From Folioceros fuciformis (Eukaryota > Anthocerotophyta > Anthocerotopsida > Anthocerotales), in assembly GCA_049999805.1 (NCBI GenBank), contig JBNGIO010006249.1, positions 137,079 through 195,588 of the forward strand: DNA of 58,510 nucleotides, read 5' to 3'. Both the position numbers and the translations under genes were made by a program. Shown one piece after another: positions 32,716-44,414 of the stretch; the stretch's first letter is position 1, and each line of letters opens with the position of its first letter. Below the pieces are notes generated by a model. The model made no database searches and was not told where the DNA came from. It saw only the letters and a list, made by a program, of their open reading frames with translations.

Positions 32716-32941
32716 AAGTTGTGGATATCGGAGGCAGCTGCTCCATTTCTCACTCATTCGCTCCATAACTTACTGTAGTCTTAGAATCAGTGTCGAAATG
32801 TGGTCTGGTCAGAAATTGGCCAGGGCCCAAATCAATGGAAAGCGGGTGGGACTGGACGCCTTCTCACCAACAAGGTGCTGTTTGCTCTGGCTTTTCTTGT
32901 CTTCACACACTCTGTGGTACGCTGCTGCAGGGAAAGGCAAG

Positions 32942-34033
32942 ATGGAGATGTCATGGGGTGACATGAAGGCCCTTGAATCTCTTCTTTGCTCATCGCAGGA
33001 AGAACATGAGAAACATGTCTCGCTCTCACCCTCGCCTACTTCTGCAAATTGCAGAATTACAACATTCAAGGCCAAGGGATGCATTTCAGACTGACGTGAA
33101 CTAAGGCTGCATTTCTGCCATATGTTGTAACAGAGACCATCCCGCCAGCCCACATCCCAATCAAGCGCTTTTCTCAGTCCAGGATTCATTGGTTCGCAAC
33201 CAGAAAGTATTGTCAACAAACTCAGACCAGACTCATACGGGTACCGCCATGGGTGGGTTCTTGTGTGTCCAGACATGGCACTGACAACCCAATGCTCCCT
33301 CGTTTGCAGAAAAGAGTGACACGGGCAAAAAGGATCATGCACACAGTGCCCAAGATGAGGGAGGTGACGTGACCTACGAGGACCTTGAGACAGACAGCCA
33401 AGGTCGAGAGCGTCCAGAGTGAGTTTTAGCACCTTAGTACCTAGGGAGGTGAAAAATCAGACGGCATGAATGCAAGGGCCAGCGCACCTCAACATTTCGC
33501 CTCATGTGAACGCAGATTCGAGTACATCTATAAGCAAGCCGTTTCCTCATCCGACGTCTACCTACAGATGGTAACCATTTGCACACCCTTCTCGGGATTG
33601 GACGCTATCTCCATCAACATTATCATCACCCTGACGACGCACAATATGTGAATTATTTCAGAGCGGCAAGAATCCATCCACCTTGTCGTGTGAAGGCCTT
33701 GTGATGAAAGTCAAGCTTCCTCGAGTCCAAGCAGTAGCAGATGTTACGCTCGATGTCCATCCTACTCATCTGAAGTTATCGTCAATGGACTAGTAAGCAC
33801 GTATACGGCTGTTATCTAGAACCGTACTGTTATCCAATATGCGCAGGATCCAGTCCCGAGGAGGTTCCGCAGATCCTGATGTTTCTTCTCGATTCATGTG
33901 TGTTGGCAGCTACTTGGGCACATCATTTCCTCACACCATCAAAGTGGAGAAAAGCAGTGCCAAATGGGACCCCTCCTCCTCCACTTTGATTATCACATTA
34001 CCGATCTTAAGAGAACTGGACCCTGACAACTAG
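32942..34033 (+). CDS. DNAAF6: Probable axonemal dynein assembly factor (PIH1D3/DNAAF6-like), ~162 aa
   Basis: Co-chaperone family that, with HSP90 and other PIH proteins, preassembles axonemal dynein arms in the cytoplasm of ciliated cells. Five exons: 32942-33016, 33315-33418, 33516-33570, 33662-33792, 33910-34033; total 489 nt, phases consistent. The diagnostic block is RPE/FEYIYKQAVSSSDVYLQM then SGKNPSTLSCEGLVMKVKLP, the family's 'RPEYEhhYKQxVxxxDVFLGMSxKxPSTxxCExLVVKIKLP'. It is followed by a CS/p23-like sheet (ADVTLDVHPTHLKLSS; PHTIKVEKSSAKWDPSSSTL; IITLPILREL). The first exon (MEMSWGDMKALESLL) is less certain. Seed plants other than cycads and ginkgo lack motile cilia, so the gene hints at a flagellate-sperm plant. 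Confidence 0.75.
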
Positions 34034-34194
34034 GCAACAGCAGGCAGCATTTGAAGTCCGATGCACCAATCTTGCAAGACTGGAAAGTTGGAAAAACTAC
34101 CTACATCTCATTTACTTCGAACAACTTCCATCATTTCCGGGCCACAAAATTTGGCAAAAGGCTCCATCCCCGGCGCCTACCTATCTGTCCTTCT

Positions 34195-34911
34195 TCACTG
34201 GGATTTGGATTTCCACTGATTCCAGTCGTAGTACAAGTAGCCCCTGCTCCAGCCTATCGCGGCTCTCACAGCAATCTCACCCCCGGGCAAGCCAACCTCA
34301 TCACAGGCTGCCTTCATTTTGGCAAACGGCTCCACCGGGAAAGTGCCATTGTAATCCTCCGCCAGCTCCCGGAACACCTACCAAACGCAGCAGGCAACGA
34401 ATGTAAGCACTTGTCCATCATCGAAGACTGCAAACCTAGGACGGTGACCAACCTAGAACGATGCCACACGCAGACACACCAACCTTTGCACAAACATCTG
34501 CCAGTCTCTCCTTCACGCTTGCCACGCTTGGTTCTTGTTCAAGCTGCTTGAGAATGTCGGACCTGAACTTCACAGTTTCCTGTAGTCGAAACAATGCTGT
34601 CGATCAGGACAGGCGGTGCAGAAAAATACTCCTGATCAGCAAAATGGATGATGATTTTCGCTCACCTCCTCTGCAAACTCCGCCTGGCTTGCCACCACAC
34701 ACAGGACTAGAGTTGACGGAGCGGCTCTGCGTAGAGAGGAGCTGCCGCAGCTCAGCCTCCCCAGCCCGCATTGCTGTCGGTGCGAGGAGAGCAAGAGCTG
34801 AGAGCGCCCAGCAGCCGCCCTCACCCCAGCCCGGCCATTCTCAGCCCTGGCAGATGAAGATGCTTGGAGAGACGAGATGTAGCAGCACACAGCTGCGGTT
34901 GCCACTGCCAT
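34195..34911 (-). CDS. PRIN2: PRIN2-like plastid protein, 174 aa
   Basis: Similar to PLASTID REDOX INSENSITIVE 2, a small plastid nucleoid protein needed for full activity of the plastid-encoded RNA polymerase. Exons 34911-34666, 34579-34484, 34377-34195 (246, 96 and 183 nt, all phase 0). The first ~70 residues (MAVATAAVCCYISSLQASS..., Arg/Ser/Ala-rich) are a clear chloroplast transit peptide. The mature part has AEFAEE/ETVKFRSDILKQLEQE, VFRELAEDYNGTFPVEPFAK and GLPGGEIAVRAAIGWSRGYL ending in DWNQW, matching the family's 'VxPFxxM...LPGGxxAARAAxxWAxxxxDxDWxxW'. An in-frame ATG at 34983 is possible. Convergent with the DNAAF6-like gene (161 bases between stops). Confidence 0.75.
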
Positions 34912-34983
34912 GTCCGGTTCCCCGCCTCTTCTAGCTGGACAAATTCTCCTTCTGCTCTTCTGAGCTTTGAGGATTGATTTCAT

Positions 34984-35465
34984 TTTATTCTTAATATTTT
35001 ACATATCGAAAAATAGCTTTTTACCCGCTTAATGGAAAAATCCATCCGGGACTGAGGGTGACGGATGATCTTTGATGATGCTTGCGCGTTCACTAGAGAC
35101 GAAGAGGGATTTGGACTGAAAAAAGCACAGACTAGAATGGGCAAGAGTACATTTTGCTGACGTGCACTGGGCACTGAGAAGATCAAGCAGTTTTGTCTGA
35201 TAGGAAACCGATGTTCTGTCTTTGTGCAGAATCCCATTTGGAAGAATGCTTTCTTGCTAGCACCAGAACGGGTAGATCTGGTTTGGATCTGATATTCCAT
35301 GGCATTCAAGTCACAAGCCTCGACGAAATTGAAGCGGCGCGTTTGAAGTTGGTGCTGGACAAGCATCAGGTGTTCAAAGGTACCATTAAATTAAGGTTGT
35401 GGCGATGCAGTCCCAAGACTAGAACCTGTTCGACAGTGAGCAAAGGAACCATTGTTCGTGTGAGG
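34984..35465. other. Spacer without supported gene
   Basis: AT-rich at first, then mixed. Open frames on both strands (34980-35366 minus; 35193-35579 plus) show no recognisable protein and no agreeing splice sites. Confidence 0.4.
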
Positions 35466-35469
35466 GAGG

Positions 35470-35740
35470 CGTCCCGTTTGGTCACCTTCCGTCAAGTCTG
35501 GTATGCCATGTTCGATCAACCTGCCGGCTGCTTGCACATCGAAAGAAATCGTAGAGCAGGACGGGGCTGCACACATTGACAACCTCTCAGTACCAGTCAC
35601 AAAAGCTTTACCCAGTATCCGTTCCCTTCCCTTCCACAACTCCTGCGAAATGGTATTACTTTCAACAAATGAAACACAGACACACGAGAGACCAACCTGT
35701 GAGTTTAGGACTCATTTGCTTTCTGGCTGAGGGATATGGC
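35470..35740 (-). pseudogene. C1D gene fragment (copy of exon 4 and part of exon 3)
   Basis: DNA here matches 51430-51690, in the same orientation. On the minus strand it reads APSCSTISFDVQAAGRLIEH then GIPDLTEGDQ, a diverged version of C1D exon 4 (51442-51522). The flanking TTTACCCAG and CCCTTCCCTTCC and part of exon 3 are also present. There are no other C1D exons nearby, so it is a non-functional fragment, immediately downstream of the CRY-DASH stop. Confidence 0.75.
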
Positions 35741-35749
35741 CTGGTGACA

Positions 35750-38405
35750 TCAAAAGCGTCTTGACATGCCACCTCTTCCTGCACTACCTTGCTGACGCCT
35801 GCTACCTCCTCGTCCGGCCCCTCGGCCTCTGGAGCTGCTATTGTGATTGCTGTAGCCTCGCCCCGCGTTAGGGACCTTGAGAGGGACGATGGGATTCAAG
35901 TATGCTTCTCCAGGAGAGTGGCGGACCGTTCTGGAAAGGCCTCGCAGCTGGGGAAGCCAGTGTGCGACATAGTCTCCTTCTGGGTCGTAATTCTGGGCCT
36001 GTTTTGGGATGCTGAAGTACCGATCTTCTCGAGGATCGTTTCCAACTCCTGGTGCAGACGACAGGTTCTTGCATTTCGTGAGGGGGTCTGATGCTGTAAG
36101 GGAATCAGACAGAAGCTTGGGAGGAGGACAAGCAAAGGCTACATGTGACATACCAGCTCCGTATGTCCAGTTTCCATAGTTGGAGCACGGATCGTGGTCC
36201 AGAAGGCACGACTCAAACCACTCTGCTCCTAAACGCCAGTCCAAGCCCATGTCTCTTACCAAGAAAGAGCATACAATCTGTCAACAACGAAACCATTCTT
36301 AGAGAGGCTCAGAACTGGAAAAGACGCCTGCTTACCTTGCAGTGGGGATCTTACCTGCCGTCCTCGGTTGGACATGAAGCCAGTGGAATGTAGTTCCTTC
36401 ATGTTGGCATCGATTAACGGGTATCTGCATGTGTTTTACAGGCTGCAATCAGATGAGAATCTGGCCAAATTTGGCGGTGACAGGGGTGAGTCCTCGACAG
36501 CATTCATGCGGTCTGCTTGTCCTTACCCAGTGCGACCTTCTCGCCAGGCTTCAAACAGAAGCTTGTCCTGTCCCCAAGTTTTGCCCACAATTTTCCGGGG
36601 CCCACCTGTGTCAGACATGACGCAAGCTCAGAGATTGAATCCTGGACTCTTTGCACATAGATCACATCATGTGAATCCTGCAACAGACCTAGGTAGAAGA
36701 TTGCATTTCCATACTTCATAGAGAGAAATCTGAAATAGTCTCTCCAGATAAGTTCGAACAGGACCCTGCACACATGCATCTCGATAAAGGTGGCCGTTCT
36801 AATTGAAGTGAGCAACGCCCCCACGCATTCTCCAAAGAACAAGCATACCAGTACGTGGACTCATTCGAAACCCTTTCTGACTCATATCGCTTGACCTGAA
36901 TCACAAGGAAATAGCCGCAGACGTGAATGCAGGCTACAGGTCGGAATTGCACGAATGTAAGGGTTGCATCTTTCTCGCACTACCTCGGCATGGATAAACC
37001 GTGGAGAGAGGGCTCCCACAGCTAGCCATGGAGAGAACTTGGTAGAGTAGTCGGCACCCAGTAATCCATTCCTTGTTTCTTTGTAAACACGCAGAAGATC
37101 CTGTGACACCGAGTTTTGCTTACTACATCAAGTGCAAGGCAAGGCCGACCATCGGCCTTTGTGGAGGACCAAACACCACCAATACCTTGGACCAGAAGTA
37201 GTCCTGGATCCTTGCAAGAGCTGCCTTCTCTCCGCCTATGAAACGCATCACACCCAGCGAACTCTGTGCAGACATCGAGATGTCATAACCATTGTCAAGT
37301 GAAAATGTGACGCCTTCGGTTTCGGATGTCTGAGTACCTGCTCTCGGGGAGATAATCCAAGATCACTCAACGTAGGCAGACTCCCGAAACCGCCCAACTT
37401 GTCTGTAACATCTGGGGGCAAGGGTCCGATTGATGCCGGCATCTTGATGGGGGACCGAACTCTCGAGGATTTCTCAACTTCCTGCAAAAACGGGCCCTGT
37501 TAACACCCATGAATGAAGTGATGTATGCCAACCAACCACGAACAACTATTGCACAGGCCTGTGTGACAGACATAATTTCTGACCTTTCTTGTCACACGTT
37601 CTCACCTTCCTAAACTGTGTGTAGACGTCAGGCAATCTTCCAGGCAAAAATGGCAGATCCTCTAAGTGGTACATGGTGGTACCCCAGATGAACTGCACCA
37701 TCGGATTCCTACCTTTCGACCCTTTGACGCCTTCAAGCTTAGCCAGACCCTTCTGTACGCCTAGTTCCACATCTACTTCCTCCTTGCAAGTTTCCTTCTG
37801 GGCAAACACCTGCAAAAGTAGATTCCCCTGTTCAGACTGTGACTATTCGACTTGAGCTCCAGAGACCACCCTCCCATTTCCTCACTCCTTTCCATCCACA
37901 AATCTGCCTGACAGTCCTTACGTTGTGAGCACCGATGTTCTTCACCAATGCCGGGACAAGCTCCTCCGGTTTACCCACTCGAATCACTAACTCCGACCCT
38001 CTCTCCTGCAAGCTGCTCCGCAAGTCAGCCAGGCTTTCCAGCAGAAACTGAGCTCGCAATTCTGCAAAACCGCATCACATTCAGCTTTCGAAAGGGGTTG
38101 GCAGCTAAGCCCATGCTCTCAAAACAGAATGGACCGCCTGCCCAACCTCCAGTTTTCAGAAACCCGAAATGGTAGGTAGTGCCAAAATGCCGTGGATCCA
38201 CACAATACACAGGAAGCACAGCCTCGGATGCCTGCCATGCCCTCTGCAAGGCCTCGTTGTCGTGGATCCGCAGGTCATTTCTGAACCAGACCACGGCGAC
38301 TCCAGATCCCCTCTGCCCCCCTCCTCCTCCTTTGCCAGTGCTGGCTTTCCTGCTGGGCTCTGAGGACAAAGATGCCATCGCCATGGGCTTGGCCCACGCA
38401 TTCAT
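35750..38405 (-). CDS. CRY3: CRY-DASH cryptochrome/photolyase, 545 aa
   Basis: FAD-binding photolyase/cryptochrome family; plant CRY-DASH (CRY3) repairs cyclobutane dimers in single-stranded or looped DNA in organelles. Twelve exons on the minus strand: 38405-38147, 38061-37922, 37809-37606, 37481-37338, 37263-37186, 37100-36984, 36895-36849, 36765-36689, 36605-36527, 36424-36355, 36277-36154, 36048-35750; total 1638 nt in frame. Motifs: [135 protein letters not shown]. The C-terminus is an RGG-type Gly/Arg tail as in plant CRY3. The N-terminus ([15 protein letters not shown]) is short; a spliced upstream targeting exon is possible. Confidence 0.95.
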
Positions 38406-39255
38406 TTTCCAGGGCAGAGACGGCCTCAGGCCGAAATCCTCACATGTCAACCTGGGCAAACGTTCCGCTGAGCAGGGACACGAGAGGCAAATACCTACTT
38501 TAGACGGACATTGCGTGGTCTTGGGGTCACCCAGTCCAGCACACAACACAACTCACAACGTGAAGTCAAGGCTGGGGCTCATCTTACTTGATGAAACGCT
38601 GCATCTTGACAACTGAGATGCGCCTCTCACCCACAACGTCCCTCAAGCTACTGCTGTCAGGCAAACCTCCCAGCAGCTGCACCTGGTTCCATGGACACGC
38701 CCGGAAAGAGATACAATGTGCCCATGGGGCGCACATCATCTCTACTACGAATACCCGAAAAACCGGTCATAGCATCATTCCACACAGATTGCAAATGACG
38801 CCAGGCTGGATCAGGAAGCCTTGTGAGGACATCCGCTTGACACGTCTCAAGAACACCGGATTTTCTATTTTTATCGAGAATTGAAACGATGGTGAGAAGC
38901 CCATGACCCCGAGGGTCAAGGTGAAAAGAAGATGCAACCTCCTTCTTTTGTTGGCAGAACATCATAAGCACAAAGAGCAAAGGCTCTCCAAAGCACAAAT
39001 CAAGAGCATGAAGCTTCAACTGCAGCGTTGAAAGGGCCGGGATCGAAGGAGGATGGAGACGGGCTGTCGGAAGTGGGCCGAAACGTGACTGACTTTTAGA
39101 ACGCTCAGCTCACTTTAACAACCATGAGAAGATGTACACTGAAGAACTTTCTACCTTACAAGTTCTTCCAGATTTGGATGTTAAGTAGATAAGGAACTGG
39201 TCTACCAAGGAAAACTGTGATGCACACTCGTACAAATAGATATGCCAACACTGTG
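38406..39255. other. Upstream region of CRY-DASH; no supported gene
   Basis: Likely promoter and 5' leader of CRY-DASH (minus strand). A short minus-strand stretch just upstream (ERRISVVKMQRFIK followed by GTAAGATG at about 38588) could be a 5' exon, but its phase to the first CRY-DASH exon is unproven. Nothing else recognised. Confidence 0.35.
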
Positions 39256-39262
39256 GGGCTTG

Positions 39263-39480
39263 TCATGTGTGTACAGCATACTTGAAAGCTTCTATGACGA
39301 ATTGACCACCAGGAAACGGTATGAAATGGATGTCGGAGAATGTTGCTGTCGACACTTGTATACTCTGCACCTCAGAATATAATGCTCTGCAACTCAGGCT
39401 TACTGCGGCCCCGCCAGGATTATGAGCTAGCATTAGCATATCTCGCCGTAACGCTTCCAAGGTTCTCGGGTTCTTGGAAA
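39263..39480 (-). pseudogene. O-methyltransferase last-exon fragment
   Basis: Minus-strand peptide LEALRRDMLMLAHNPGG, then a scrambled middle, then ATFSDIHFIPFPGGQFVIEA and FKYAVHT before a stop. This is the C-terminal part of exon 4 of the OMT genes in this window, with the SEWxxLLSAA segment replaced by unrelated sequence. No SAM-binding exon lies beside it, so it is non-functional. Confidence 0.8.
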
Positions 39481-39654
39481 ACGTGAAGACAAAATGCGCT
39501 CTATGTTTATTACTGTAGTCTTGTTCCTGAGCCTCTTGGGGGTCTTCGATGTTGTTGCCTCTGCGCTCTTGCACTTTCTTATGTTTCCATGATCTGGTAT
39601 AATCCCATCACTCATGTTCGAGGAATGACGATCCAACGCCCCAATGACAATCTT

Positions 39655-39835
39655 CTTCACACGGGGTTCGACCTGACAATGGCAATGGGCAAAGCACTGA
39701 GTTTGTGAACACAAACATGATCTCGGAACAACACAGCACACGCTTCAGCTGTCTGGACCCTACATACAGCTGTTTGTACCTGAACAATACCCAATCCAGA
39801 GTTGTCCAGCAGAGGACATCTACTTGCGGAGCCCT
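39655..39835. repeat. Dispersed repeat, copy A (partner at 45200-45370)
   Basis: Shares with 45200-45370 the run AAACATGATCTCGG, the run ACAGCACACGCTT, the segment TCTG(T)TTGGACCCT and a later AACA(A/C)(T/C)ACCCAATC(C/T)AGAG motif. Non-coding; it belongs to the 3' flank of OMT units and so marks duplicated blocks. Confidence 0.75.
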
Positions 39836-39856
39836 GTATAAGCCTTTGAGGGCTTG

Positions 39857-41259
39857 TCATGTGTGTACAGCATCTTTGAAAGCTTCTACGAGGCATTCAC
39901 CGCCAGGAAACCGTAGGACCTTCATGTCGGAGAATGCTGCTGCCGACACTAGTGTCTGCCACTCAGACTCAGTGCGCTCCTTGCCTGGAGTATGAACTAG
40001 CACTGCGATGTCCAGCCATAATGTTGCCAATGCCACATCCAAGTCCAAGTCCTCACCTGGAGAGGGCACCACGGCCTCCACCACAACCACCTTGCCACCC
40101 TTCTCTGGCAGAGCCTTCCAACAATTTCGCAGAATCTGGAGGCACTGCTCGTCGTTCCAGTCGTGAAGGGTGTGCTGCGCGACGAGCAACTGGGTCAGAA
40201 AGGGACATGTGGAGGTCCAGCCGAGGGACTGGGCTGAAGAAGGGGCCAATTCCGTTCCTTTAGATGCATAAGCTCCAAACTATTGATCATGACCTCCTCA
40301 GAAAGGATTAATCACCTTCAGAACGACGACATCTCCTTCAGGAATGTGTGCGAACATGTCACCTGCGACGTGTGTGACACCTGATGCCTTGGGCGAATTA
40401 GGATGGTTAGGAGGATGAATCAATTCGACCGTTCGATCAACTCTGCATTCAGCACGGGACGTGGCAGCTCTCGAACTGGTGTTAACCAACCTGGTATTTC
40501 TGGAGCTGTGGATATGACGGCCGGCAGGTCGAGGTTAACGCCTTTGACATGAGGGTTGTGGTGGATGATCCTCTCCAAGGCCTTGCCAATGCCGCCTCCC
40601 ACATCGACAACCACACCCACATCTTTGAACCCTTGGTATTTCTCCAGTAATGGATCCAAGGTGAATCTGACGTAGGACGCCAGGCAGTCATTGAAAAGCC
40701 TTCCAAAATCCTTGTCCTCGTGGCAAATAGTCCAGACATCCTTGCCATCGAATGCCAAACCGAAGGGATCCTTCTCACTGTCGAGGATTACAGCTTCCAA
40801 GTACGCGTAAGGGTTTCACAGGACTGGGTGCGCCAGGATCTTCACAATAGGATACACAGATTGGGGTGCAGTGTAGACTAAGAGTTGGGACATGGGCGTA
40901 AGACCGTATCGGACATCGGAAGTCCCATCTCCTACAACCCAAGTCATCCGTCAGCTGTACATTATGCACAGTCAAGAGGTATACAAGAATCGAGATCAAG
41001 GAAGATTCTCACCATACTCCGCTCGGAAGACGTTCTGGAACACGAGGACTCGGAGGACACGAGAGAGATACCCAACGTTCGGAGAAACGGCGGGTAGTTT
41101 TGCTGCGATTTCCTCAGCTGTGAGGGCAGCATTGTCGCCAGAACCCGCAATGATGTCTGCGATTTTCAGATTCACAACAGTGCCTAGCACTGTCGACGGC
41201 ACGTATCCATTCATGAGTCCGAGGAGAGCCTTCGCTGCTGCGCCATCTGGATCTGCCAT
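39857..41259 (-). pseudogene. Class II O-methyltransferase copy with in-frame TGA (OMT1)
   Basis: SAM-dependent small-molecule OMT of the caffeate/flavonoid type. Exons 41259-41013, 40931-40491, 40380-40316, 40174-39857 (247, 441, 65 and 318 nt; 357 codons), identical in size to the other two copies. Dimerisation region (LTAEEIAAKLPAVSPNVGYL), SAM loop (VVVDVGGGIGKALERI), HTLHDWNDEQ with catalytic His, and C-terminus FPGGECLVEAFKDAVHT are all intact. Codon 121 is TGA (40818-40816) where the sister copies have a sense codon (Phe). No reasonable intron removes it. It is either a recently disabled gene, a null allele or a sequencing error. Confidence 0.85.
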
Positions 41260-41700
41260 TTTCCACGTACCTAGTTGCCAAGGTGGAATTGGAAGAACAC
41301 CGGGTTCACTCCTTGGATTGACACAGATCACATGGTACTGAACAGATTGGGTCGACCCAATACATCAAATCGAACCTATTGGTGATCTCACCGATCACCC
41401 GGACCCTTTCAGCATGCGGTGTATAAGGGGATAACGTACTTCAAATATTTAAGCCGTGCTGAGTGTGGAGGAGGCGAGCTAGCGTGTGGTGCAGAGGGAC
41501 ATACAGCAGGATCCCCTCAGATCGCTTTCCTTCACACGATCCTGCTGAGAAGGATCGGGTCCGCTCTGATAAAGTGGTTGAGGGTATCTGGATCTATTTG
41601 ACAGGATGCTTGACTGAAGATCCTATCGTCGTCTAAGCAGTTTTCCTTGACGAAAGATCGGATGCAAAGGAGATAGAGGAGGACATAGTTTTCCAAGTTC
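41260..41700. other. OMT1 upstream region
   Basis: Likely promoter of the minus-strand OMT1. No leader repeats of the kind found upstream of OMT2 and OMT3 are visible. No gene recognised. Confidence 0.4.
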
Positions 41701-41724
41701 TGAATAGTGATGCACCCTAACGCA

Positions 41725-41835
41725 GATCTGCCTACACTACGCGATGCATTGAAAATTATGGTGCAAGATGATCTGCAAGGGCTTTCCAATGCCGCCTCCC
41801 ACATCGGCAACCACAGCAACACAGCTCAACCCTTG
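41725..41835 (-). pseudogene. O-methyltransferase exon 2 fragment
   Basis: The plus strand carries GCCGCCTCCCACATCGGCAA, the complement of the OMT SAM-binding loop (VADVGGG). On the minus strand the surrounding text reads as a broken copy of exon 2 (a V-V-A-D-V-G-G-G core followed by a degenerate helix). Only ~100 bases are conserved. Confidence 0.7.
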
Positions 41836-41839
41836 GCCA

Positions 41840-42475
41840 GAATTGAGTACAAGATGAATAAAAAAGCAGGACCTGCCCAAACAATCCTCCAAGACTTCGA
41901 TCGCAGTCCCCGAATCTTGCCATTGTGTGAGCTCCTTGCTTGTGTCCAGGTTTGCGTCTTATAAGAAAGCGATCCTGTGCAATGGCCTGCCAGGATGATC
42001 TCGTCGTCCGTGCGAATCATGAGATAACGAGGTCATGTCTGACCACGTGAAGACACATCGTTTGCAAAATATGGTGAAAACGTGCATGAGCTTGTCGTGG
42101 GAAGCACGCATTCGCAGGGTGTGGTTGCACACGACTTCTCCAAATCGTATTCCAAGCCGTCCGCAACGCGTCTCTTTCACTGATGGGAGAGGAAACAGCA
42201 ACCCCACGAGATCGATTACAACAGACGAAACCAAAACCAAACAGATTTGAGAACTGATTTTTCAGAAACATCTGGATCACATCGGGGAGTAACGATGTTT
42301 GAGAAATCCCTAGATCATTCTCCTGAACATTCTAGAAATTTCTGCACGCCAACGGCTCTTTCAACAATCGTCTCATTGTTCTTCCAACGCATCGTTGAGG
42401 AGTTTAGCGTAGTATGTACTTGAGACTTCCTCTTTGTTCGTGTTTTTGCTGCTCGTGGCCCCTGTCTTTGCTTCA
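41840..42475. other. Spacer upstream of the BAHD gene
   Basis: No supported gene. An AT-rich shift begins at about 42240 and continues through the BAHD gene. Confidence 0.4.
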
Positions 42476-42600
42476 GCTGGAAGATCGGTAGCATAGTTTC
42501 TCACAGCTGTAGTCACTGGTCGCACAGTTTCTCACTGCTGGAAGACTGGTAGCACAGTTTCTCACTGCTGCAACGTTGCATAGTTGCTCAGGGCTAGAAG
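42476..42600. repeat. Imperfect ~35-45-bp repeats upstream of BAHD
   Basis: GGTAGCA(T/C)AGTTTCTCAC, GGTCGCACAGTTTCTCACTG and GGTAGCACAGTTTCTCACTG recur at spacings of roughly 35-45 bases, about 170-280 bases before the BAHD start codon. They could be a promoter element array or simply a decayed satellite. Confidence 0.7.
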
Positions 42601-42761
42601 ATTGACAACTATCTTGTTCTCGGATTCTTTGTGTTCTTACTCTCGGATGGCAGTTCAATCGCATACATGTCGATGAGCTCGAGATTCCAAATAGTTTTGC
42701 TTTCGGCAAAACAGTATCATCCGATACGGCTGCAAGTTTGATAGACAGTGTCTAGTTGACA

Positions 42762-44414
42762 ATGGAGACGACTGATATACCTGGACCTATCACAATACCT
42801 ATAACCATAGACACCCCTGAGTTTATCATATCTTCTCTGGATGAACGACATCGCTACCCCTTGTATCTTTCCAACATTGATCAGATGGTGTTGTTTCCAG
42901 TGGACACTTTATTTTTCTACAAATCCCATCCATGGAGAGGTAATGAGGATGTTGTTGAAGTTGTGAGAAATGGACTCAAGAGGGTTCTACCAAGCTATCC
43001 ATTCATGAGTGGGAAACATATCTATCGAAATCATCGTTACTGGATAGATTATCATGGATTTGGAGTGCAGTTTGCAGGTGCAAAAACAGATTTAAGTATT
43101 GCAGATTTGGGGGATCTTTCAAAAATGAATCCAATATTCAGGAGCTTTGTGGCAAAGCCTGTTCATGCAAGCACATTTCGACTACGACCAATAGTGTGTA
43201 TTCAGGTACAAAATAAAGCATCACAGCTGAACTAGAATAAACACGTTATGAAGTGATTGTACTTCTCTTGTATCTTCTATAATTACGCATGCTTGCCAGG
43301 TGACACGATTCAAGTGTGGCGGATTCACATTCGGGTTAACATGTATGCACACTTTATTTGATGGTGGATCTGCGCTACAATTTATGAGAAACCTAGCTAC
43401 ATGTTGCAAAGATTTTGTGTATGAACATCAACCATTACACCAGCGAAACATATTCATACCTTCCCCACAACATGATTTGATAAGAAGACATCCGGAACAT
43501 AACATTTCAAGTGAGTGTTCCTTTTTTAAATACTTAGATACTTTGATGATCTATCATTCACTTTTCAAAATAACTTGACTAACAGTTTCCTTGCAGCAAA
43601 TCCGGAAACAAAATGCTTCAATGTGCGTCAACGATGGAGGCAAACACCGTGGGAAGCTATTGATTTGTTGAAACTTTGTGGGAGTGTGTTCGATAACTTT
43701 CACACAGATAAGCGAGCACTCAATAAAGTTATGCACAACATATCACAAGTACTGGGTTCCAAATGTTCTACGTTCGATGTGCTAAGTGCACATATTTGGC
43801 AATCGCGAGCTAAAGCTCTTTACGAAAGTGGGGATGCAAAATCATGTGACTCAAATGAGATGTTGTTTGCTGTGGATTTCCGACAAAAAGTAGTACCCCC
43901 AACTTACGAAGGGTGGTGTGGTAATGCTGTTGTAACAGCAAAAGTTACATGCTCAATCAAAGACTTATATGAGAAACCTTTGTCTCACTTTGTGCAACAA
44001 ATTCAGGTCAGATGCAAGGTGTTGTGTATGATTCTGAACCATTTTTTGATGTGGTATGCTTATAGTTAGATTGTGACACTGGCAATGCTTCTTGTATAGG
44101 ATGTAAAAGCAGCAGTGACTGACACCCAAGTAAAGTCATCCTTGGCTTGGATCGAGAAACACAGAGGAGTAATGGCTTCACCAGGTTCTCTACTTCTCAC
44201 ATCTTGGTGGCGGTTTCCATTTGAGTTGATTGACTTTGGATGGGGAACACCAGTTTATGCTGGTCCAGTGATAAATGCGTTCACAGAGATTGCCTTCATC
44301 CTCCTAGACTGGAATAATTCTGAGAATGTGACTGTGTGCTTGGCTCTCCGCGCAGCAGCTTTGGCCAATTTTAGACACCATTTTTATGAACTTTTTACAT
44401 CCTCTTCCTTGTAG
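42762..44414 (+). CDS. BAHD acyltransferase, 459 aa
   Basis: Acyl-CoA-dependent transferase of the BAHD family (HCT-like enzymes acylate alcohols or amines in specialised metabolism). Exons 42762-43205, 43300-43510, 43597-44006, 44100-44414 (444, 211, 410, 315 nt; frame closes at TAG). The catalytic HxxxD motif is HTLFD (residues 165-169) in GLTCMHTLFDGGSALQFMRN; the structural motif DFGWG is present (about residues 400-404) in FELIDFGWGTPVYAGP. Both are intact. The N-terminus lacks a targeting peptide, so it is probably cytosolic. Base composition is clearly more AT-rich than the flanking OMT genes, and it lies on the opposite strand between OMT copies. Donor and acceptor cannot be predicted. 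Confidence 0.93.

Noticed and set aside
38657-39019. Minus-strand open frame upstream of CRY-DASH as a separate gene
   Set aside because: No recognisable protein, no neighbouring exons in phase; probably promoter or leader DNA.
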